Shown here in pieces: positions 1 through 8,756 of a stretch of 64,000 nt of DNA. Within the stretch, counting starts at the first letter, position 1; each line of letters starts with the position of its first letter. The position numbers were made by a program, and so were the translations under genes. Source of the DNA: Phycisphaerae bacterium (GTDB lineage: Bacteria; Planctomycetota; Phycisphaerae; Phycisphaerales; Phycisphaeraceae); assembly GCA_030432595.1 (NCBI GenBank), contig JAUIGU010000013.1, positions 32,577-96,576 of the forward strand, in the 5' to 3' direction. A model generated the notes under the pieces. That model had not been told where the DNA came from. It searched no databases and saw only the letters and a list, made by a program, of their open reading frames with translations.

Positions 1-111
1 GTGTCGCGAGCGATATCGTGGGGATGGTTGAGATCGCGGTCATGTCGCAGTCGGGTTGGGGCGGATCGCGGGTTTCACGTTTTCATCTCACAGGTCGAAG
101 GGCGGAAGATC

Positions 112-1419
112 ATGAGGAGTCCGAGTCGTTTGTCGCGTGGGGTCGTGGCGTGTTCGTTGCTGGCGTGTGGGGTATTCGCTTCGGGGCCGGCGTCGGCGAC
201 GAACCTCACCATCCTGCACACCTTCACCTCCGGCGCGACCGACGGCCATTCGCCGACCGGGCTGTTGTTGGACAATGGCGTGCTCTACGGCACCACGCGG
301 CGCGGCGGCCTGCCCGACGCGGGCACCGTCTACAAACTCAACGCCGACGGCACGGGGTTCGGCCTGCTCCACAGCTTCACCGGCGGCACCTTCACCGACG
401 GGCAGAACCCGCGCGGCAACGTCATCGTTGATAACCAGACGCTCTACGGCACGACCGGTTCGTTCGGCGGGAGTGTCTACAAGATCAACACCGACGGCAC
501 CGGGTTCGCCCAACTCCACCAGTTCAACTATCCCGGCACGCAGACCGATCCTCAAACCCCCGTCGTCGGCGTCACCCAGATCGGCAACACGCTCTACGGC
601 ACGACCGCTGACGGCGGCGCCAACGCCGGGTCCGTCATCATCCCCAACCAGGCCGGCGGCGGCGGGACCGTTTTTCGCCTCGGGACTGACGGCACCGGGT
701 TCACCGAACTCCACGGCTTTAACCCCACGACCGCCGACGGCCACACCCCCCGCACCGCGCTTACCACCGACGGCTCGACGCTCTACGGCATGACCCAAGG
801 CGGCAACCCGATCTCACCCAACGCCGGCACGGTCTTCAAGATCAACGCCGACGGCACCGGCTTCAACACGCTCTTCGAGTTCGACAACACTTCCTCCATC
901 CGACCCGACGGCGCGATCCCCGCCGAGAACCAACTGGTCCTGGTCAACAACCGCCTGTACGGCACGACCCAGACCGGCGGCTTCATCTCCGGTGTCGCCG
1001 CCAACCGGGGCGTTCTCTTCGCCATCGACACCGACGGCAGCAACTTCGACGTGCTCCACACCTTCGGGGCCGGCCAGGACGGCATCTCCCCCATGGGTGC
1101 CCTGGCCCTGGACGGCAACACGCTCTACGGCGTCACGCTGGGCGGCGGCGACCACAGCCAGGGCACGATCTACCAGATCGACCTTGACGGCACCGGCTAC
1201 CAGAAGATCCACGACTTCGCCGGCGGCGCCAACGACGGCGCCCGGCCCTTCCACGCGGGGCTCATCTACGACAGCGGCACGCTTTACGGCACGACCACGA
1301 GCGGGGGCCAGTTCGACATCGGCGTCGTCTACACCCTCAAAATCCCCGAACCCGCGGGCGGGACGGTCCTGCTGGGGATGGCTGGGCTGTGTGTCAGTCG
1401 TGTTCGCCGTCGGCGTTGA
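112..1419 (+). CDS. Secreted GloVer-repeat protein with PEP-CTERM anchor
   Basis: This 435-residue protein has an N-terminal signal peptide (hydrophobic SLLACGVFASGPASA, about residues 12-27). It is followed by seven tandem units, each with an LYGTTxxGG core and then a GTVYKLNADGTGF-like strand. That is the pattern of the Gloeo/Verruco (GloVer, TIGR03803) repeat, probably a beta-propeller-like fold. The C-terminus is a PEP-CTERM signal: PEP near residue 410, a short hydrophobic helix and an RVRRRR tail, so the protein should be processed by an exosortase and fixed at the surface. The frame is open to base 1, but the ATG at 112 is preferred because it places the signal peptide at the N-terminus and follows GGCGGAAG. 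The function of GloVer proteins is unknown. Confidence 0.85.
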   Translation: MRSPSRLSRGVVACSLLACGVFASGPASATNLTILHTFTSGATDGHSPTGLLLDNGVLYGTTRRGGLPDAGTVYKLNADGTGFGLLHSFTGGTFTDGQNPRGNVIVDNQTLYGTTGSFGGSVYKINTDGTGFAQLHQFNYPGTQTDPQTPVVGVTQIGNTLYGTTADGGANAGSVIIPNQAGGGGTVFRLGTDGTGFTELHGFNPTTADGHTPRTALTTDGSTLYGMTQGGNPISPNAGTVFKINADGTGFNTLFEFDNTSSIRPDGAIPAENQLVLVNNRLYGTTQTGGFISGVAANRGVLFAIDTDGSNFDVLHTFGAGQDGISPMGALALDGNTLYGVTLGGGDHSQGTIYQIDLDGTGYQKIHDFAGGANDGARPFHAGLIYDSGTLYGTTTSGGQFDIGVVYTLKIPEPAGGTVLLGMAGLCVSRVRRRR

Positions 1420-1498
1420 CGGGATTGAGCGCGGCGTGGGTGCAACGGGCGGCGTGAAAGCTTCGCCAGCTTCACATCCGCGTGAGGCACGACGGTGA

Positions 1499-1534
1499 CG
1501 AAACCCCTGCGTTTGCGGTGTCTGCGGGGTTTCC
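1499..1534. repeat. 9-nt-periodic imperfect repeat, intergenic
   Basis: The stretch can be cut into successive 9-nt units (TGCGTTTGC, GGTGTCTGC, GGGGTTTCC). It begins with GAAACCCC and ends with the inverted copy GGGGTTTC, so it can fold into a hairpin with an 8-bp stem. It lies 80 bp after the stop of the first gene and could act as a weak terminator, although no T-run follows. It belongs to the same class as the other 9-nt-periodic elements in the window. Confidence 0.45.
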
Positions 1535-1633
1535 CGATGGTTTGTCGCACGGCACGCCGTTAGTATCCAAGCCGGCTCGGGATGATCCCGGGCCAGGTGC
1601 CCGCCGTCCGCGGCGACGAGGAGACGAAAGAGG

Positions 1634-2812
1634 ATGAGCAAGGCGATGCGCACAACGGTGTCGGCGTGGGGGCTTGTCGCGTTAGCGGCGGCGCTGCTGA
1701 TCGGCGTGTTCCCGGTCGGCGAGACGTTCGCGGCCGAGGTGCGCTCGACGATCGTGGGCGTCGCGCGCAACGGCAGCTCGCAGGTCAACCTCGAACCCTT
1801 CGTCAATGAATTCACCGACCAGGTCGTCTCGCTCGACGAGACGTTTGAGTTCAACGGTCTGGACGGCTCGGGCGCCGACGCGACGATGAGCTTCAACGTC
1901 CAGGGCCAGGCCCAGTCCGACTTCGGCGTGCTGCGCGGCTCGCTGAACACGTCGATCAACAACGCCTTCTTCAACCCCGCCAACGACGCGTTCGACCCCG
2001 ACACGTTCACCGGCACCCCCACGGCGCTGGGCGCGCAGACCAACGCGCGCTACCTCGACGAGATCGACGTCCAGGGCGACTCGCCCATCGACCACATCCG
2101 CCTCGAGCTGCGCATCACCGGCGACGTCAGCGAGTCGCCCGGCGCTTACCCGTTCTCGTCGGGGTACATCAACCTCCGCCAGACCTTCGCGCCCAGCCCC
2201 AACGCGAACGTCACCGTGCCCGGCTCGCGCGTCGAGCTGTTCACCAACGGCCCGGTCGACCTCACGCTCACCTCCGACCCGTTCCCGCTCGTCGGCGAGA
2301 CCTACAAGGTCGAGCTGATCCTCCAGCTCGTCAGCGACTGGATCATCGCCGGCAGCAGCGGGTCGCAGCTCCTGCCCGACGGCAGCAACGTGAGCAACGC
2401 GGCCGACCTGTTCAGCACGATCCAGATCACCGATGTGCTCGCCTTCAGCGACTCGGGCGCGCCGGTCAACATCACCTCCGCGATGGGCGCGTCCGGGGCG
2501 GACTACCTGACCATGGGCAACGCCCCGGCCGGCGACTACGACGACTCGGGGCAGGTCGAGCAGGGCGACCTGGACCTGGTGCTCCAGAACTGGGGCGCGG
2601 GCTTCGCGGGTGTGCCGGGCACATGGGTCAACGAACGCCCGAACTCGGGGATCGTCGATCAGGCGGAGCTGGACGGTGTGTTGTTAAATTGGGGAAACAC
2701 GTCGTCGCCGCGGTTTGACGGGTCGGCGGTGCCCGAGCCGGCGGCGTTGGGCGTGTGCGTGCTTTCGTGGTTCGTGGCGAATCGGCGTCGCGGGGTTGGT
2801 TCGTCGATCTGA
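1634..2812 (+). CDS. Secreted PEP-CTERM protein with dockerin-like module
   Basis: This 392-residue exported protein has a signal peptide (VSAWGLVALAAALLIGVFPV, then A-x-A near residue 33). Its body of about 270 residues is rich in T, N and D, with no family I recognise. Near residue 297 comes a calcium-loop motif GDYDDSGQVEQGDLD followed by VLQNWG, and about 40 residues later a second half, DQAELDGVLLNWG. Together they resemble the two half-repeats of a type I dockerin. The protein ends in VPEPAALG, a hydrophobic stretch and NRRRG, a PEP-CTERM signal. The dockerin-like cassette is nearly identical in DNA to the one in the gene starting at 3835. AGACGAAAGAGG precedes the ATG. The ligand is unknown; a surface adhesin or structural role is a guess. 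Confidence 0.85.
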   Translation: MSKAMRTTVSAWGLVALAAALLIGVFPVGETFAAEVRSTIVGVARNGSSQVNLEPFVNEFTDQVVSLDETFEFNGLDGSGADATMSFNVQGQAQSDFGVLRGSLNTSINNAFFNPANDAFDPDTFTGTPTALGAQTNARYLDEIDVQGDSPIDHIRLELRITGDVSESPGAYPFSSGYINLRQTFAPSPNANVTVPGSRVELFTNGPVDLTLTSDPFPLVGETYKVELILQLVSDWIIAGSSGSQLLPDGSNVSNAADLFSTIQITDVLAFSDSGAPVNITSAMGASGADYLTMGNAPAGDYDDSGQVEQGDLDLVLQNWGAGFAGVPGTWVNERPNSGIVDQAELDGVLLNWGNTSSPRFDGSAVPEPAALGVCVLSWFVANRRRGVGSSI

Positions 2813-2864
2813 TCGTGATACCCTTGGTCCTCGTGTTTCTGTATTGAGTTGGAGGCGAGTCGAG

Positions 2865-3794
2865 ATGAAGATTGCTGATTGCGTGGTTTTGGTGTTGGGT
2901 GCCGGTGCGGTGTCGTGCGTGACGACGGCGCGGGCGGGGGATGTGTCCCCGACCGAGGTGGCGTTGACCACCACGTCCCCTGCTCAGTTGGGCACGGTCA
3001 ATTTCGAAGACGACGCGCTGGTGGCCTACAACCCCGACACCGATGTCGCGTTGCAGATATTCGATCTCGCCGACGAGACCGGCATCATGCGCGACCTCGA
3101 CGCGGTGCATGAGTTGCCCAACGGCAACCTCATCATCTCCACCCAGGCCGGCGGCACCGTGGGTGCGCTCGACTTCACCGAGTCCGACCTGCTTGAGATC
3201 GACCGCACGACCGGCGGCGCGACCATGTTCCTCGACGCCAGCGCCGTGGGCCTGGAAGGCCTGAACAACACCGTGGCCAACATCGACGCGGTCTATGTGG
3301 ACGGCGCCGGCGTGATCTACTTCTCGGTCGGCAGCGACGACGGCGCGTCGTTCCTGGGCGGAACCATCGACAACGCCGATGTCGTCGCTTACGACCCCAC
3401 CGAAAACGACGCCGACCTCTTCTTCAACGGCTCGCTCATCGACGGCAACGGCGGCGACCCCGACGTCCAGGCCTTCACCATCCTCGACGACGGCGCGATC
3501 CTGCTCGCCGCGATCAACACCGCCGGCGGCGCGGACCTCATGACCCTCGCCGGCCAGGAGTTCACCCGCGACGACCTCGTGCGCTTCGAGCCGTTCATCG
3601 TCGACGTGATCGTCGGCACCGGCGTCCCGGTGGGCAACGCGTCGCTGTTCCTCGAAGGCGTCAACGAGTTCTCCGCGCCCGGGGAGATCATCGACGGCGT
3701 CACCGTCGGCGTCGTGCCCGAGCCGGCGGCCGCGGCGCTGCTGGGCCTCGGTGGGCTTGTGTGGTCGGCGCGTCGGTCTCGGGTGGTGCGCTGA
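2865..3794 (+). CDS. Secreted PEP-CTERM protein, propeller-like body
   Basis: This 309-residue protein has a signal peptide ending in TTARA near residue 23 and the C-terminal PEP-CTERM signal VVPEPAAAALLGLGG followed by RRSR. The body contains loosely repeated strands such as AVHELPNGNLIIS and AVYVDGAGVIYFS, which look like blades of an NHL- or SMP-30-type propeller, but I cannot name the family. Unlike its neighbours it has no dockerin-like module. The frame is open 150 bases further upstream, but the ATG at 2865 has a GGAGG at 2851-2855 with ideal spacing and starts the signal peptide directly. Confidence 0.8.
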   Translation: MKIADCVVLVLGAGAVSCVTTARAGDVSPTEVALTTTSPAQLGTVNFEDDALVAYNPDTDVALQIFDLADETGIMRDLDAVHELPNGNLIISTQAGGTVGALDFTESDLLEIDRTTGGATMFLDASAVGLEGLNNTVANIDAVYVDGAGVIYFSVGSDDGASFLGGTIDNADVVAYDPTENDADLFFNGSLIDGNGGDPDVQAFTILDDGAILLAAINTAGGADLMTLAGQEFTRDDLVRFEPFIVDVIVGTGVPVGNASLFLEGVNEFSAPGEIIDGVTVGVVPEPAAAALLGLGGLVWSARRSRVVR

Positions 3795-3834
3795 GGAACC
3801 GCTGCGAACTCGTTCATCCCGTTGGGCTGCCGCC

Positions 3835-4599
3835 ATGCTCAGTCGCCTCGTGTCCATCCTCCTTGGTGTCGCGACGCTGGCGGTTTCGGCGTCGGTTCAC
3901 GCCAGCATCGTGACCTACAGCGGCACCGTCGTCGGCACACCCCCGCCCGGCGGCCCGGAGGTCGGCGACCCAGTGGTCGGGTTCATCGAGGTGGCGCCCG
4001 ATCTGGAGCCCGGCATGACCAACGTCGGGCTGGACCTGATCGCGTGGAGCCTCGTCATCGACGGCACGCCCGTCGCCGGCAACGGCACGTTCCAGGGCGG
4101 GTCCACCAACGCCGGCGGCCCCGTCCTCACCCTCGACGCCAACGGTGACCTCATCGGCGGCGGCGGCGCGTTCAGCACCGGAAGCCCCTCATCGATCGCG
4201 ACCTTCAGCTTCCCGGGGATCAACCTCGGCGGCGGCGCCATCAGCGGCAACGCCGGCGTCAACGGCATCAGCACCACCGGCCAGTACGGCTTCTCAACCG
4301 CCGCGCAGACCGCCGGCGACTACGACGACTCCGGCCAAGTCGAGCAGGGCGACCTGGACCTGGTGCTCCAGAACTGGGGCGCGGGCTTCGCGGGGCTGCC
4401 CGCCGCGTGGATCAACCAGCGCCCGACCACGGGCATCGTCGATCAGGCCGAACTCGACGGCGTGCTGCTCAACTGGGGCGACACCACGGCCCCGCGAGCG
4501 AGCGCCGCGGCCGTTCCCGAACCGTCGGCCTTCGTCGGACTTGGACTCGTCGGCCTGGCTCGGTGCCGGCGGTGCCGCCGCGTTCGCCTCCCCGCTTAA
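3835..4599 (+). CDS. Small secreted PEP-CTERM protein with dockerin-like module
   Basis: This 254-residue exported protein starts with a clear signal peptide (LSRLVSILLGVATLAVSASV, then HAS). The first half is Gly/Asn-rich and probably all beta. From about residue 159 it carries the dockerin-like pair GDYDDSGQVEQGDLDLVLQN and, later, DQAELDGVLLNWG, and it ends with a PEP-CTERM signal (VPEPSAFVGLGLVGLA, then RCRRCRR). No Shine-Dalgarno is obvious before the ATG at 3835. That start is chosen because the in-frame codons before it would place 28 charged residues before the signal peptide and run back into the previous gene. A terminator-like hairpin follows the stop. Confidence 0.8.
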   Translation: MLSRLVSILLGVATLAVSASVHASIVTYSGTVVGTPPPGGPEVGDPVVGFIEVAPDLEPGMTNVGLDLIAWSLVIDGTPVAGNGTFQGGSTNAGGPVLTLDANGDLIGGGGAFSTGSPSSIATFSFPGINLGGGAISGNAGVNGISTTGQYGFSTAAQTAGDYDDSGQVEQGDLDLVLQNWGAGFAGLPAAWINQRPTTGIVDQAELDGVLLNWGDTTAPRASAAAVPEPSAFVGLGLVGLARCRRCRRVRLPA

Positions 4600-4610
4600 A
4601 GCCTGCCCAC

Positions 4611-4631
4611 GCCGGCCGCACCCGGCTTTTT
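4611..4631 (+). terminator. Rho-independent terminator
   Basis: GCCGG (4611-4615) and CCGGC (4622-4626) form a GC-rich stem with a six-base loop, followed directly by TTTTT. An outer AAAGCC...GGCTTT pairing (from 4598) can extend it. It closes the first group of secreted-protein genes. Confidence 0.55.
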
Positions 4632-4772
4632 CGCGTTTATCGTGTTAATTACGCGGGAAACGCTCGGATTTGGCGGTGGGAAGGGTTATCCTAGTCGCAG
4701 TGGGTGAATCCCCGACTTCCGGCAGCGTGCAGCGGGCCGGACTGTGGTTTTCATCTCTCCCGGAGGTTCCCC

Positions 4773-5717
4773 ATGTTGCATGCCCCGCGTCCGCGCTTGT
4801 CGGCCTTCCTGTCCGCCTCCTCCGCCGCCGCGGCGTTGTCGGCCTGCACCCTGCCCGCGACCGCCCAGGTCAGCGCGTTCGACATCACATCAACGGCCGG
4901 GCAACTCAGCGACGGCACGAACGTGGTCGCGAACGTGCTGAGCCTGGACTTCACCGGCCAATACACCGGCTCGCTCATGCTGGTCGAACTGACGCAAGGC
5001 GCGATCATCAACGTCACGGCGTTCGGGGCGGACAGCAACTTCGCGCCGCACGAGGGCCTGGTCGGCATCGAGCCGGACCTCGCCTTCGACACGTTCCTCG
5101 CCCAGGGCGGCACGCGCGCCCAGGACAACATCGGCGGCGACCCGCAGATGGGCGGCGGCGCGGTCACCATCGACCCCACCGAGGTCGCGGCCGTCTGGAA
5201 CGACCCCGTCAAGATCAGCCAGGCGTGGAACCCCGGGGCCGGCAACGTCATCGCCGACATGACCGATTTCGCCGTCGCCCAACTCGCGTTCACCGACGAC
5301 GCCGTCGGCCGCATCACCTACAAGGCCGGCGCCAACGGCAGCCTGTTCATCACGCAGACCAGCCAGTTCGGCGGGGCCGAGGTCTATCAGATCCTCAACG
5401 GCCGCGTCGTCACCACCCTGCCCGGCGACTACGACAGCAACGGGCACGTCGGCCAGGGCGACCTGGACTTCATCCTCCAGAACTGGGGCCGCGACATCGC
5501 CAGTGAAGGCGTGCCCGACGGCTGGGTGCAGGGCCTGCCCACCGGAGTCGTGAGCCAGGACGAACTCGACCCCATCCTGTCCAACTGGGGCGCAAACATC
5601 GAAGGCGATCTGTACGCCCTTGGCCCCAACGCCGCCGCGCTGCCCGAACCCGCGTCCCTCGCGCTCACCGCCGCGTTCGGCCTCGCGCTGACCACGCTCC
5701 GCCGCCGCGCCCGCTGA
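4773..5717 (+). CDS. Secreted PEP-CTERM protein, family founder with dockerin-like module
   Basis: This 314-residue protein is the longest of five tandem paralogues. After the signal peptide the mature domain begins with the family start AQV-S-xFDITST and contains the family landmarks SDGTNVVANVL, DFTGQYTGS, DLAFDTFLAQGG, IGGDPQMGGGAV, NDPVKISQAWNP and YKAGANGSLF. Unlike the other four it then has a dockerin-like pair (GDYDSNGHVGQGDLDFILQN near residue 224, and DELDPILSNWG). It ends with the PEP-CTERM signal LPEPASLAL plus RRRAR. The ATG is preceded by GGAGG at 4762-4766. The family function is unknown; the conserved QGG, SANG and AQV blocks suggest a compact beta-sandwich. Confidence 0.85.
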   Translation: MLHAPRPRLSAFLSASSAAAALSACTLPATAQVSAFDITSTAGQLSDGTNVVANVLSLDFTGQYTGSLMLVELTQGAIINVTAFGADSNFAPHEGLVGIEPDLAFDTFLAQGGTRAQDNIGGDPQMGGGAVTIDPTEVAAVWNDPVKISQAWNPGAGNVIADMTDFAVAQLAFTDDAVGRITYKAGANGSLFITQTSQFGGAEVYQILNGRVVTTLPGDYDSNGHVGQGDLDFILQNWGRDIASEGVPDGWVQGLPTGVVSQDELDPILSNWGANIEGDLYALGPNAAALPEPASLALTAAFGLALTTLRRRAR

Positions 5718-5789
5718 CACATCCCACCGAGTTCTGTGTTTGAAACTTATTTACCTGTACACCTTTTCGCCTATGCCAGAGGAGAAATC

Positions 5790-6485
5790 ATGAAACCCGC
5801 CCGATCCGTTTCGCGTCTCGCCTGCCCCTGCGTCTTGTCCGCCCTCGCCGCCGCCGGCCTCGTCGTCGCCACCCCGGCCGCGGCGCAGGTCACCGACATC
5901 GACGTCACCTCGACATCCGCCCAACTGGCCGACGGCACCAGCGTCGTCGTCAACCAGTTCTCCATCGACTTCACCGGCCAATACACCGGCTCGCAACTGC
6001 TGGTCGTGCTCGACACGGGGACGATCTTCAACACCGACCTCTTCGGGGCCGACCAGGATGTCGCCCCCAATCAGGGCGCGATCGACAATGTCAACCCCGA
6101 CCTCGCGTTCGACACGTTCCTGGCCCAGGGCGGGTTCCGCAACACCGACACCATCGGCGGCAACCCGGCGCTCGGCGGCGGGGCCGTCAACCTTGACGCC
6201 ACCGAAACCTCGGCCGTGTTCAACGACGCCACGAAGATCAGCCAGTCCTGGAACCCCGCGGCCGGGCAGTTCATCCTCGACCAGACCGACTTCGGCGTGT
6301 TCCAGCTGACCCTCACCGCCGACGCCCAAGGCACGTTCCAGTACTTCGCCTCGGCCAACGGGCAGTTCTACACCACCCCGGCCGGCTGGAACATCATCTC
6401 CGGCCAGATCATCCCCGAGCCGGCCACCGCGGCGCTGTTGGGTGGCGCGGCGCTCGGGCTGCTGGCGCGCCGCCGGCCGGGATAA
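5790..6485 (+). CDS. Secreted PEP-CTERM protein, paralogue 2 of the tandem family
   Basis: This 231-residue exported protein has a signal peptide ending in TPAAAQV near residue 30. It then carries the same landmarks as its neighbours: DGTSVVVNQF, FTGQYTGSQLLVVLDTG, PDLAFDTFLAQGGF, IGGNPALGGGAVNLD, TKISQSWNPAAGQFILDQT and FQYFASANGQFY. The C-terminal IIPEPATAALLGGAAL plus ARRRPG is a PEP-CTERM signal. It lacks the dockerin-like module of the gene before it. The start ATG follows AGAGGAG with good spacing; the open frame upstream of it is not used. A gap of only 30 bp to the next gene suggests a common transcript. Confidence 0.85.
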   Translation: MKPARSVSRLACPCVLSALAAAGLVVATPAAAQVTDIDVTSTSAQLADGTSVVVNQFSIDFTGQYTGSQLLVVLDTGTIFNTDLFGADQDVAPNQGAIDNVNPDLAFDTFLAQGGFRNTDTIGGNPALGGGAVNLDATETSAVFNDATKISQSWNPAAGQFILDQTDFGVFQLTLTADAQGTFQYFASANGQFYTTPAGWNIISGQIIPEPATAALLGGAALGLLARRRPG

Positions 6486-6515
6486 GCCTTGCGCCGCTAC
6501 TCCGGAGCGTTCACC

Positions 6516-7214
6516 ATGCGGTCTCCTCTGATTCGCGCCCTTCCCCTCGCGTTCGTCGCCGCGTCGATCTGTCCCATCGCCCACGCGCAGGTCACCAACT
6601 TCCGTGTGGACACTCGGATCGGCCAGCTCTCCGACGGCAGCACCGACATCGTCGCCAACGCGCTGGCCATCGACTTCGATGGGCAATACACCGGTTCACA
6701 GCTGCTGGTGGAGTTGACGCAGGGCGAGATCGTCAATCTCCAGAGTTTCGGCGTTCATAACAACTACTCCCCCGTGCCCTGCGCTGTGTGTGGTTTATTC
6801 GATTTCGACTTCGAACTTGACACGTTCCTCGCCCAGGGCGGCCTGCGTGCTTCCGACACCATCGGCGGCAACCCCGCATTCGGCGGCGGCGCCGTGAACC
6901 TCGACCCCACCGAGGTCTCGGCCGTCTGGAACGACCCCGTGAAGATCAGCCAGGCGTACAACCCCGCCGCCGGGCAGTCCATCCTCGACCAGACCCAGTT
7001 CGTCGTCGCCCAGCTCTCGTTCACCCCCGACGCCCAAGGCACCTTCGCCTACTTCGCCTCCGCCAACGGCGAGTTTTTCTACACCCGCGACGGCAACGCC
7101 ATGGGCGGCACCGACCAGTACCGCATCGTTAACGGCCGCATCGTCCCCGAACCAGCGGCGCTGGCGGTGTTGTTGCCGGGCGTCGCGCTCATGAATCGGA
7201 GAAACATGGGATGA
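6516..7214 (+). CDS. Secreted PEP-CTERM protein, paralogue 3 of the tandem family
   Basis: This 232-residue family member has a signal peptide with the distinctive segment FVAASICPIAHAQV, which recurs almost unchanged in the next gene. It has the family landmarks SDGSTDIVANAL, GQYTGSQLLVELTQG, LDTFLAQGGLRASDTIGG, AFGGGAVNLDPTEVSAVWND and YFASANGEFF. An insertion between the two halves contains CAVCG, so two cysteines lie close together. The end is IVPEPAALAVLLPGVAL plus NRRN, a short PEP-CTERM signal. GGAG before the ATG at 6516 supports this start rather than the one nine codons earlier. The stop overlaps the next start by four bases (ATGA), so translation is probably coupled. Confidence 0.85.
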   Translation: MRSPLIRALPLAFVAASICPIAHAQVTNFRVDTRIGQLSDGSTDIVANALAIDFDGQYTGSQLLVELTQGEIVNLQSFGVHNNYSPVPCAVCGLFDFDFELDTFLAQGGLRASDTIGGNPAFGGGAVNLDPTEVSAVWNDPVKISQAYNPAAGQSILDQTQFVVAQLSFTPDAQGTFAYFASANGEFFYTRDGNAMGGTDQYRIVNGRIVPEPAALAVLLPGVALMNRRNMG

Positions 7215-7912
7215 AACGCACGACGTCCCTATTGACGTTGATCGTCGCCGCGTCGATCTGTCCCCTCGCCCACGCGCAGGTCACCGACTTCCGTGTCGCG
7301 GTTACTCCCGATCAGCTCCACGACGGCACCGAAGTCGTCGTGAACGTGATGGAGATCGACTTCCTCGGCCAGTACACCGGCTCGCAGATCCTCGTCGAGC
7401 TCGACAGCGGGTCGGTCTACAACCACATCGACTTCCTTGGCCGGCCGAACAACTTTGTGCCGCCTCCACCGAGCCCACTCGAACTACTTCCATCCAGCTT
7501 TTACGACATCTACCTCGACACATTCTTGGCGCAGGGCAGCCTTCGCCAGTCCGACAACATCGGTGGCGAACCAGCATTCGGCGGCGGCGCCGTGAACCTC
7601 GACCCCACCAAGGTCTCGGCAGTCTGGAACGACCCCGTGAAGATCAGCCAGGCGTACAACCCCGCCGCCGGGCAGTCCATCCTCGACCAGACCCAGTTCG
7701 TCGTCGCCCAGCTCTCCTTCACGCCCGACGCCCAGGGCACCTTCGCCTACTTCGCCTCGGCCAACAGCGAGTTCTTCTTCACCCGCGAAGGCAACACGAT
7801 CGGCGGCGCCGACCAGTACCGCATCGTCAACGGCCGCATCGTCCCCGAACCCGCGGCGCTGGCGGTGTTGTTGCCGGGGGTCGCGCTTCTTCATCGAGGA
7901 GAGAAGGCATGA
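7211..7912 (+). CDS. Secreted PEP-CTERM protein, paralogue 4 of the tandem family
   Basis: This 233-residue protein is closest to its upstream neighbour. Blocks such as ISQAYNPAAGQSILDQTQF, VVAQLSFTPDAQGTFAYFAS and IVPEPAALAVLLPGVAL are identical, and the DNA there is nearly identical, which points to recent duplication or gene conversion. It has the signal peptide IVAASICPLAHAQV and a short proline-rich insertion (PPPPSPLELLPSSF) in place of the CAVCG loop. Its PEP-CTERM tail is weak because only HRGEKA follows the hydrophobic part. It overlaps the genes on both sides by ATGA, so it must be translated from the same mRNA. Confidence 0.85.
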   Translation: MKRTTSLLTLIVAASICPLAHAQVTDFRVAVTPDQLHDGTEVVVNVMEIDFLGQYTGSQILVELDSGSVYNHIDFLGRPNNFVPPPPSPLELLPSSFYDIYLDTFLAQGSLRQSDNIGGEPAFGGGAVNLDPTKVSAVWNDPVKISQAYNPAAGQSILDQTQFVVAQLSFTPDAQGTFAYFASANSEFFFTREGNTIGGADQYRIVNGRIVPEPAALAVLLPGVALLHRGEKA

Positions 7913-8607
7913 GACGCTCATGCGTGTTGTTGTCTTTGTTCGTGTCGGTCGTTCTGGCGAGCCCGCGCGCCGCCGCCCAGGTCACCGACCTGCACGTCTG
8001 CCAGTTCTTCGGCACGCTTTCCGACGGCACCGACGTGGTCTCGAACGTGCTGTCCATCGATTTCACAGGCCAGTACACCGGGTCGCAGATCCTCGTCGAA
8101 CTCGACACCGGGTCGGTCGTCAACGTCGATTTTTTCGGCGGCGCGAACAACGTGGCACCCACCCAAGCCGCGGTGGGCTTCGTGCCCGACCTCGCTTTCG
8201 ACACCTTCGTCGCTCAGGGCGGCCTCCGGGCCGAGAACAACGTGGGCGGACAACCCGCGTTCGGCGGCGGTGCCGTCAACCTCGACCCCACCGAGGTCTC
8301 GGCGGTCTTCGACAGCGACACCAAGATCAGCCAGGCCTACAACCCCGCGCCCGGGCAGTTCATTTTTGATCAGACGCAGTTCGTCGTCGCCCAGATCACC
8401 TTCACGGCCGACGCGAACGGCACGATGAAATACTTCGCCTCGGCCAACGGCGAGTTCTTCGTCGAAGACTCGCTCACCATCATCAACGGCCGCTGGCCCC
8501 TCTCGCCCGGCCCGCACGACGACTGCATCCCCGAACCCACGGCGGCGGCAACATTGCTGGCGGGCGCGTTGGCGTGGCGGCGTGAACGAAACCGACGCAC
8601 ACGTTGA
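7909..8607 (+). CDS. Secreted PEP-CTERM protein, paralogue 5 of the tandem family
   Basis: This 232-residue protein is the last of the five paralogues. It has a signal peptide ending in PRAAAQV and the family blocks SDGTDVVSNVL, DFTGQYTGSQILVELDTG, PDLAFDTFVAQGGLR, AFGGGAVNLDPTEVSAV, ISQAYNPAPGQFIFDQT and YFASANGEFF. It differs by a cysteine just after the mature start (LHVCQFFG) and another before the anchor (HDDCIPEPT); these two could form a disulphide. The anchor is CIPEPTAAATLLAGALA plus RRERNRRTR. The start overlaps the preceding stop (ATGA). No terminator is evident behind it. Confidence 0.85.
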   Translation: MRRSCVLLSLFVSVVLASPRAAAQVTDLHVCQFFGTLSDGTDVVSNVLSIDFTGQYTGSQILVELDTGSVVNVDFFGGANNVAPTQAAVGFVPDLAFDTFVAQGGLRAENNVGGQPAFGGGAVNLDPTEVSAVFDSDTKISQAYNPAPGQFIFDQTQFVVAQITFTADANGTMKYFASANGEFFVEDSLTIINGRWPLSPGPHDDCIPEPTAAATLLAGALAWRRERNRRTR

Positions 8608-8714
8608 ACCATCGATGCGGTGTATCGCCGCAGCCCAATGGTCTGCGCGCTCTGCGCAGGTTGATGACGCTCGTCCCGCACTGCGTGGCAGTGCGGCTGA
8701 AAACGTAAATGTCG

Positions 8715-8756
8715 TTCTCTGCGCGACCTCTGCGCTCTCCGCGCCTCCGTGGTTTC
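8715..8756. repeat. 9-nt-periodic imperfect repeat (CTCTGCG type)
   Basis: Units of nine bases follow one another (CTCTGCGCG, ACCTCTGCG, CTCTCCGCG, CCTCCGTGG). A related stretch TCTGCGCGC TCTGCGCAG lies about 65 bp upstream. It is one of several such elements in the window. Confidence 0.6.
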
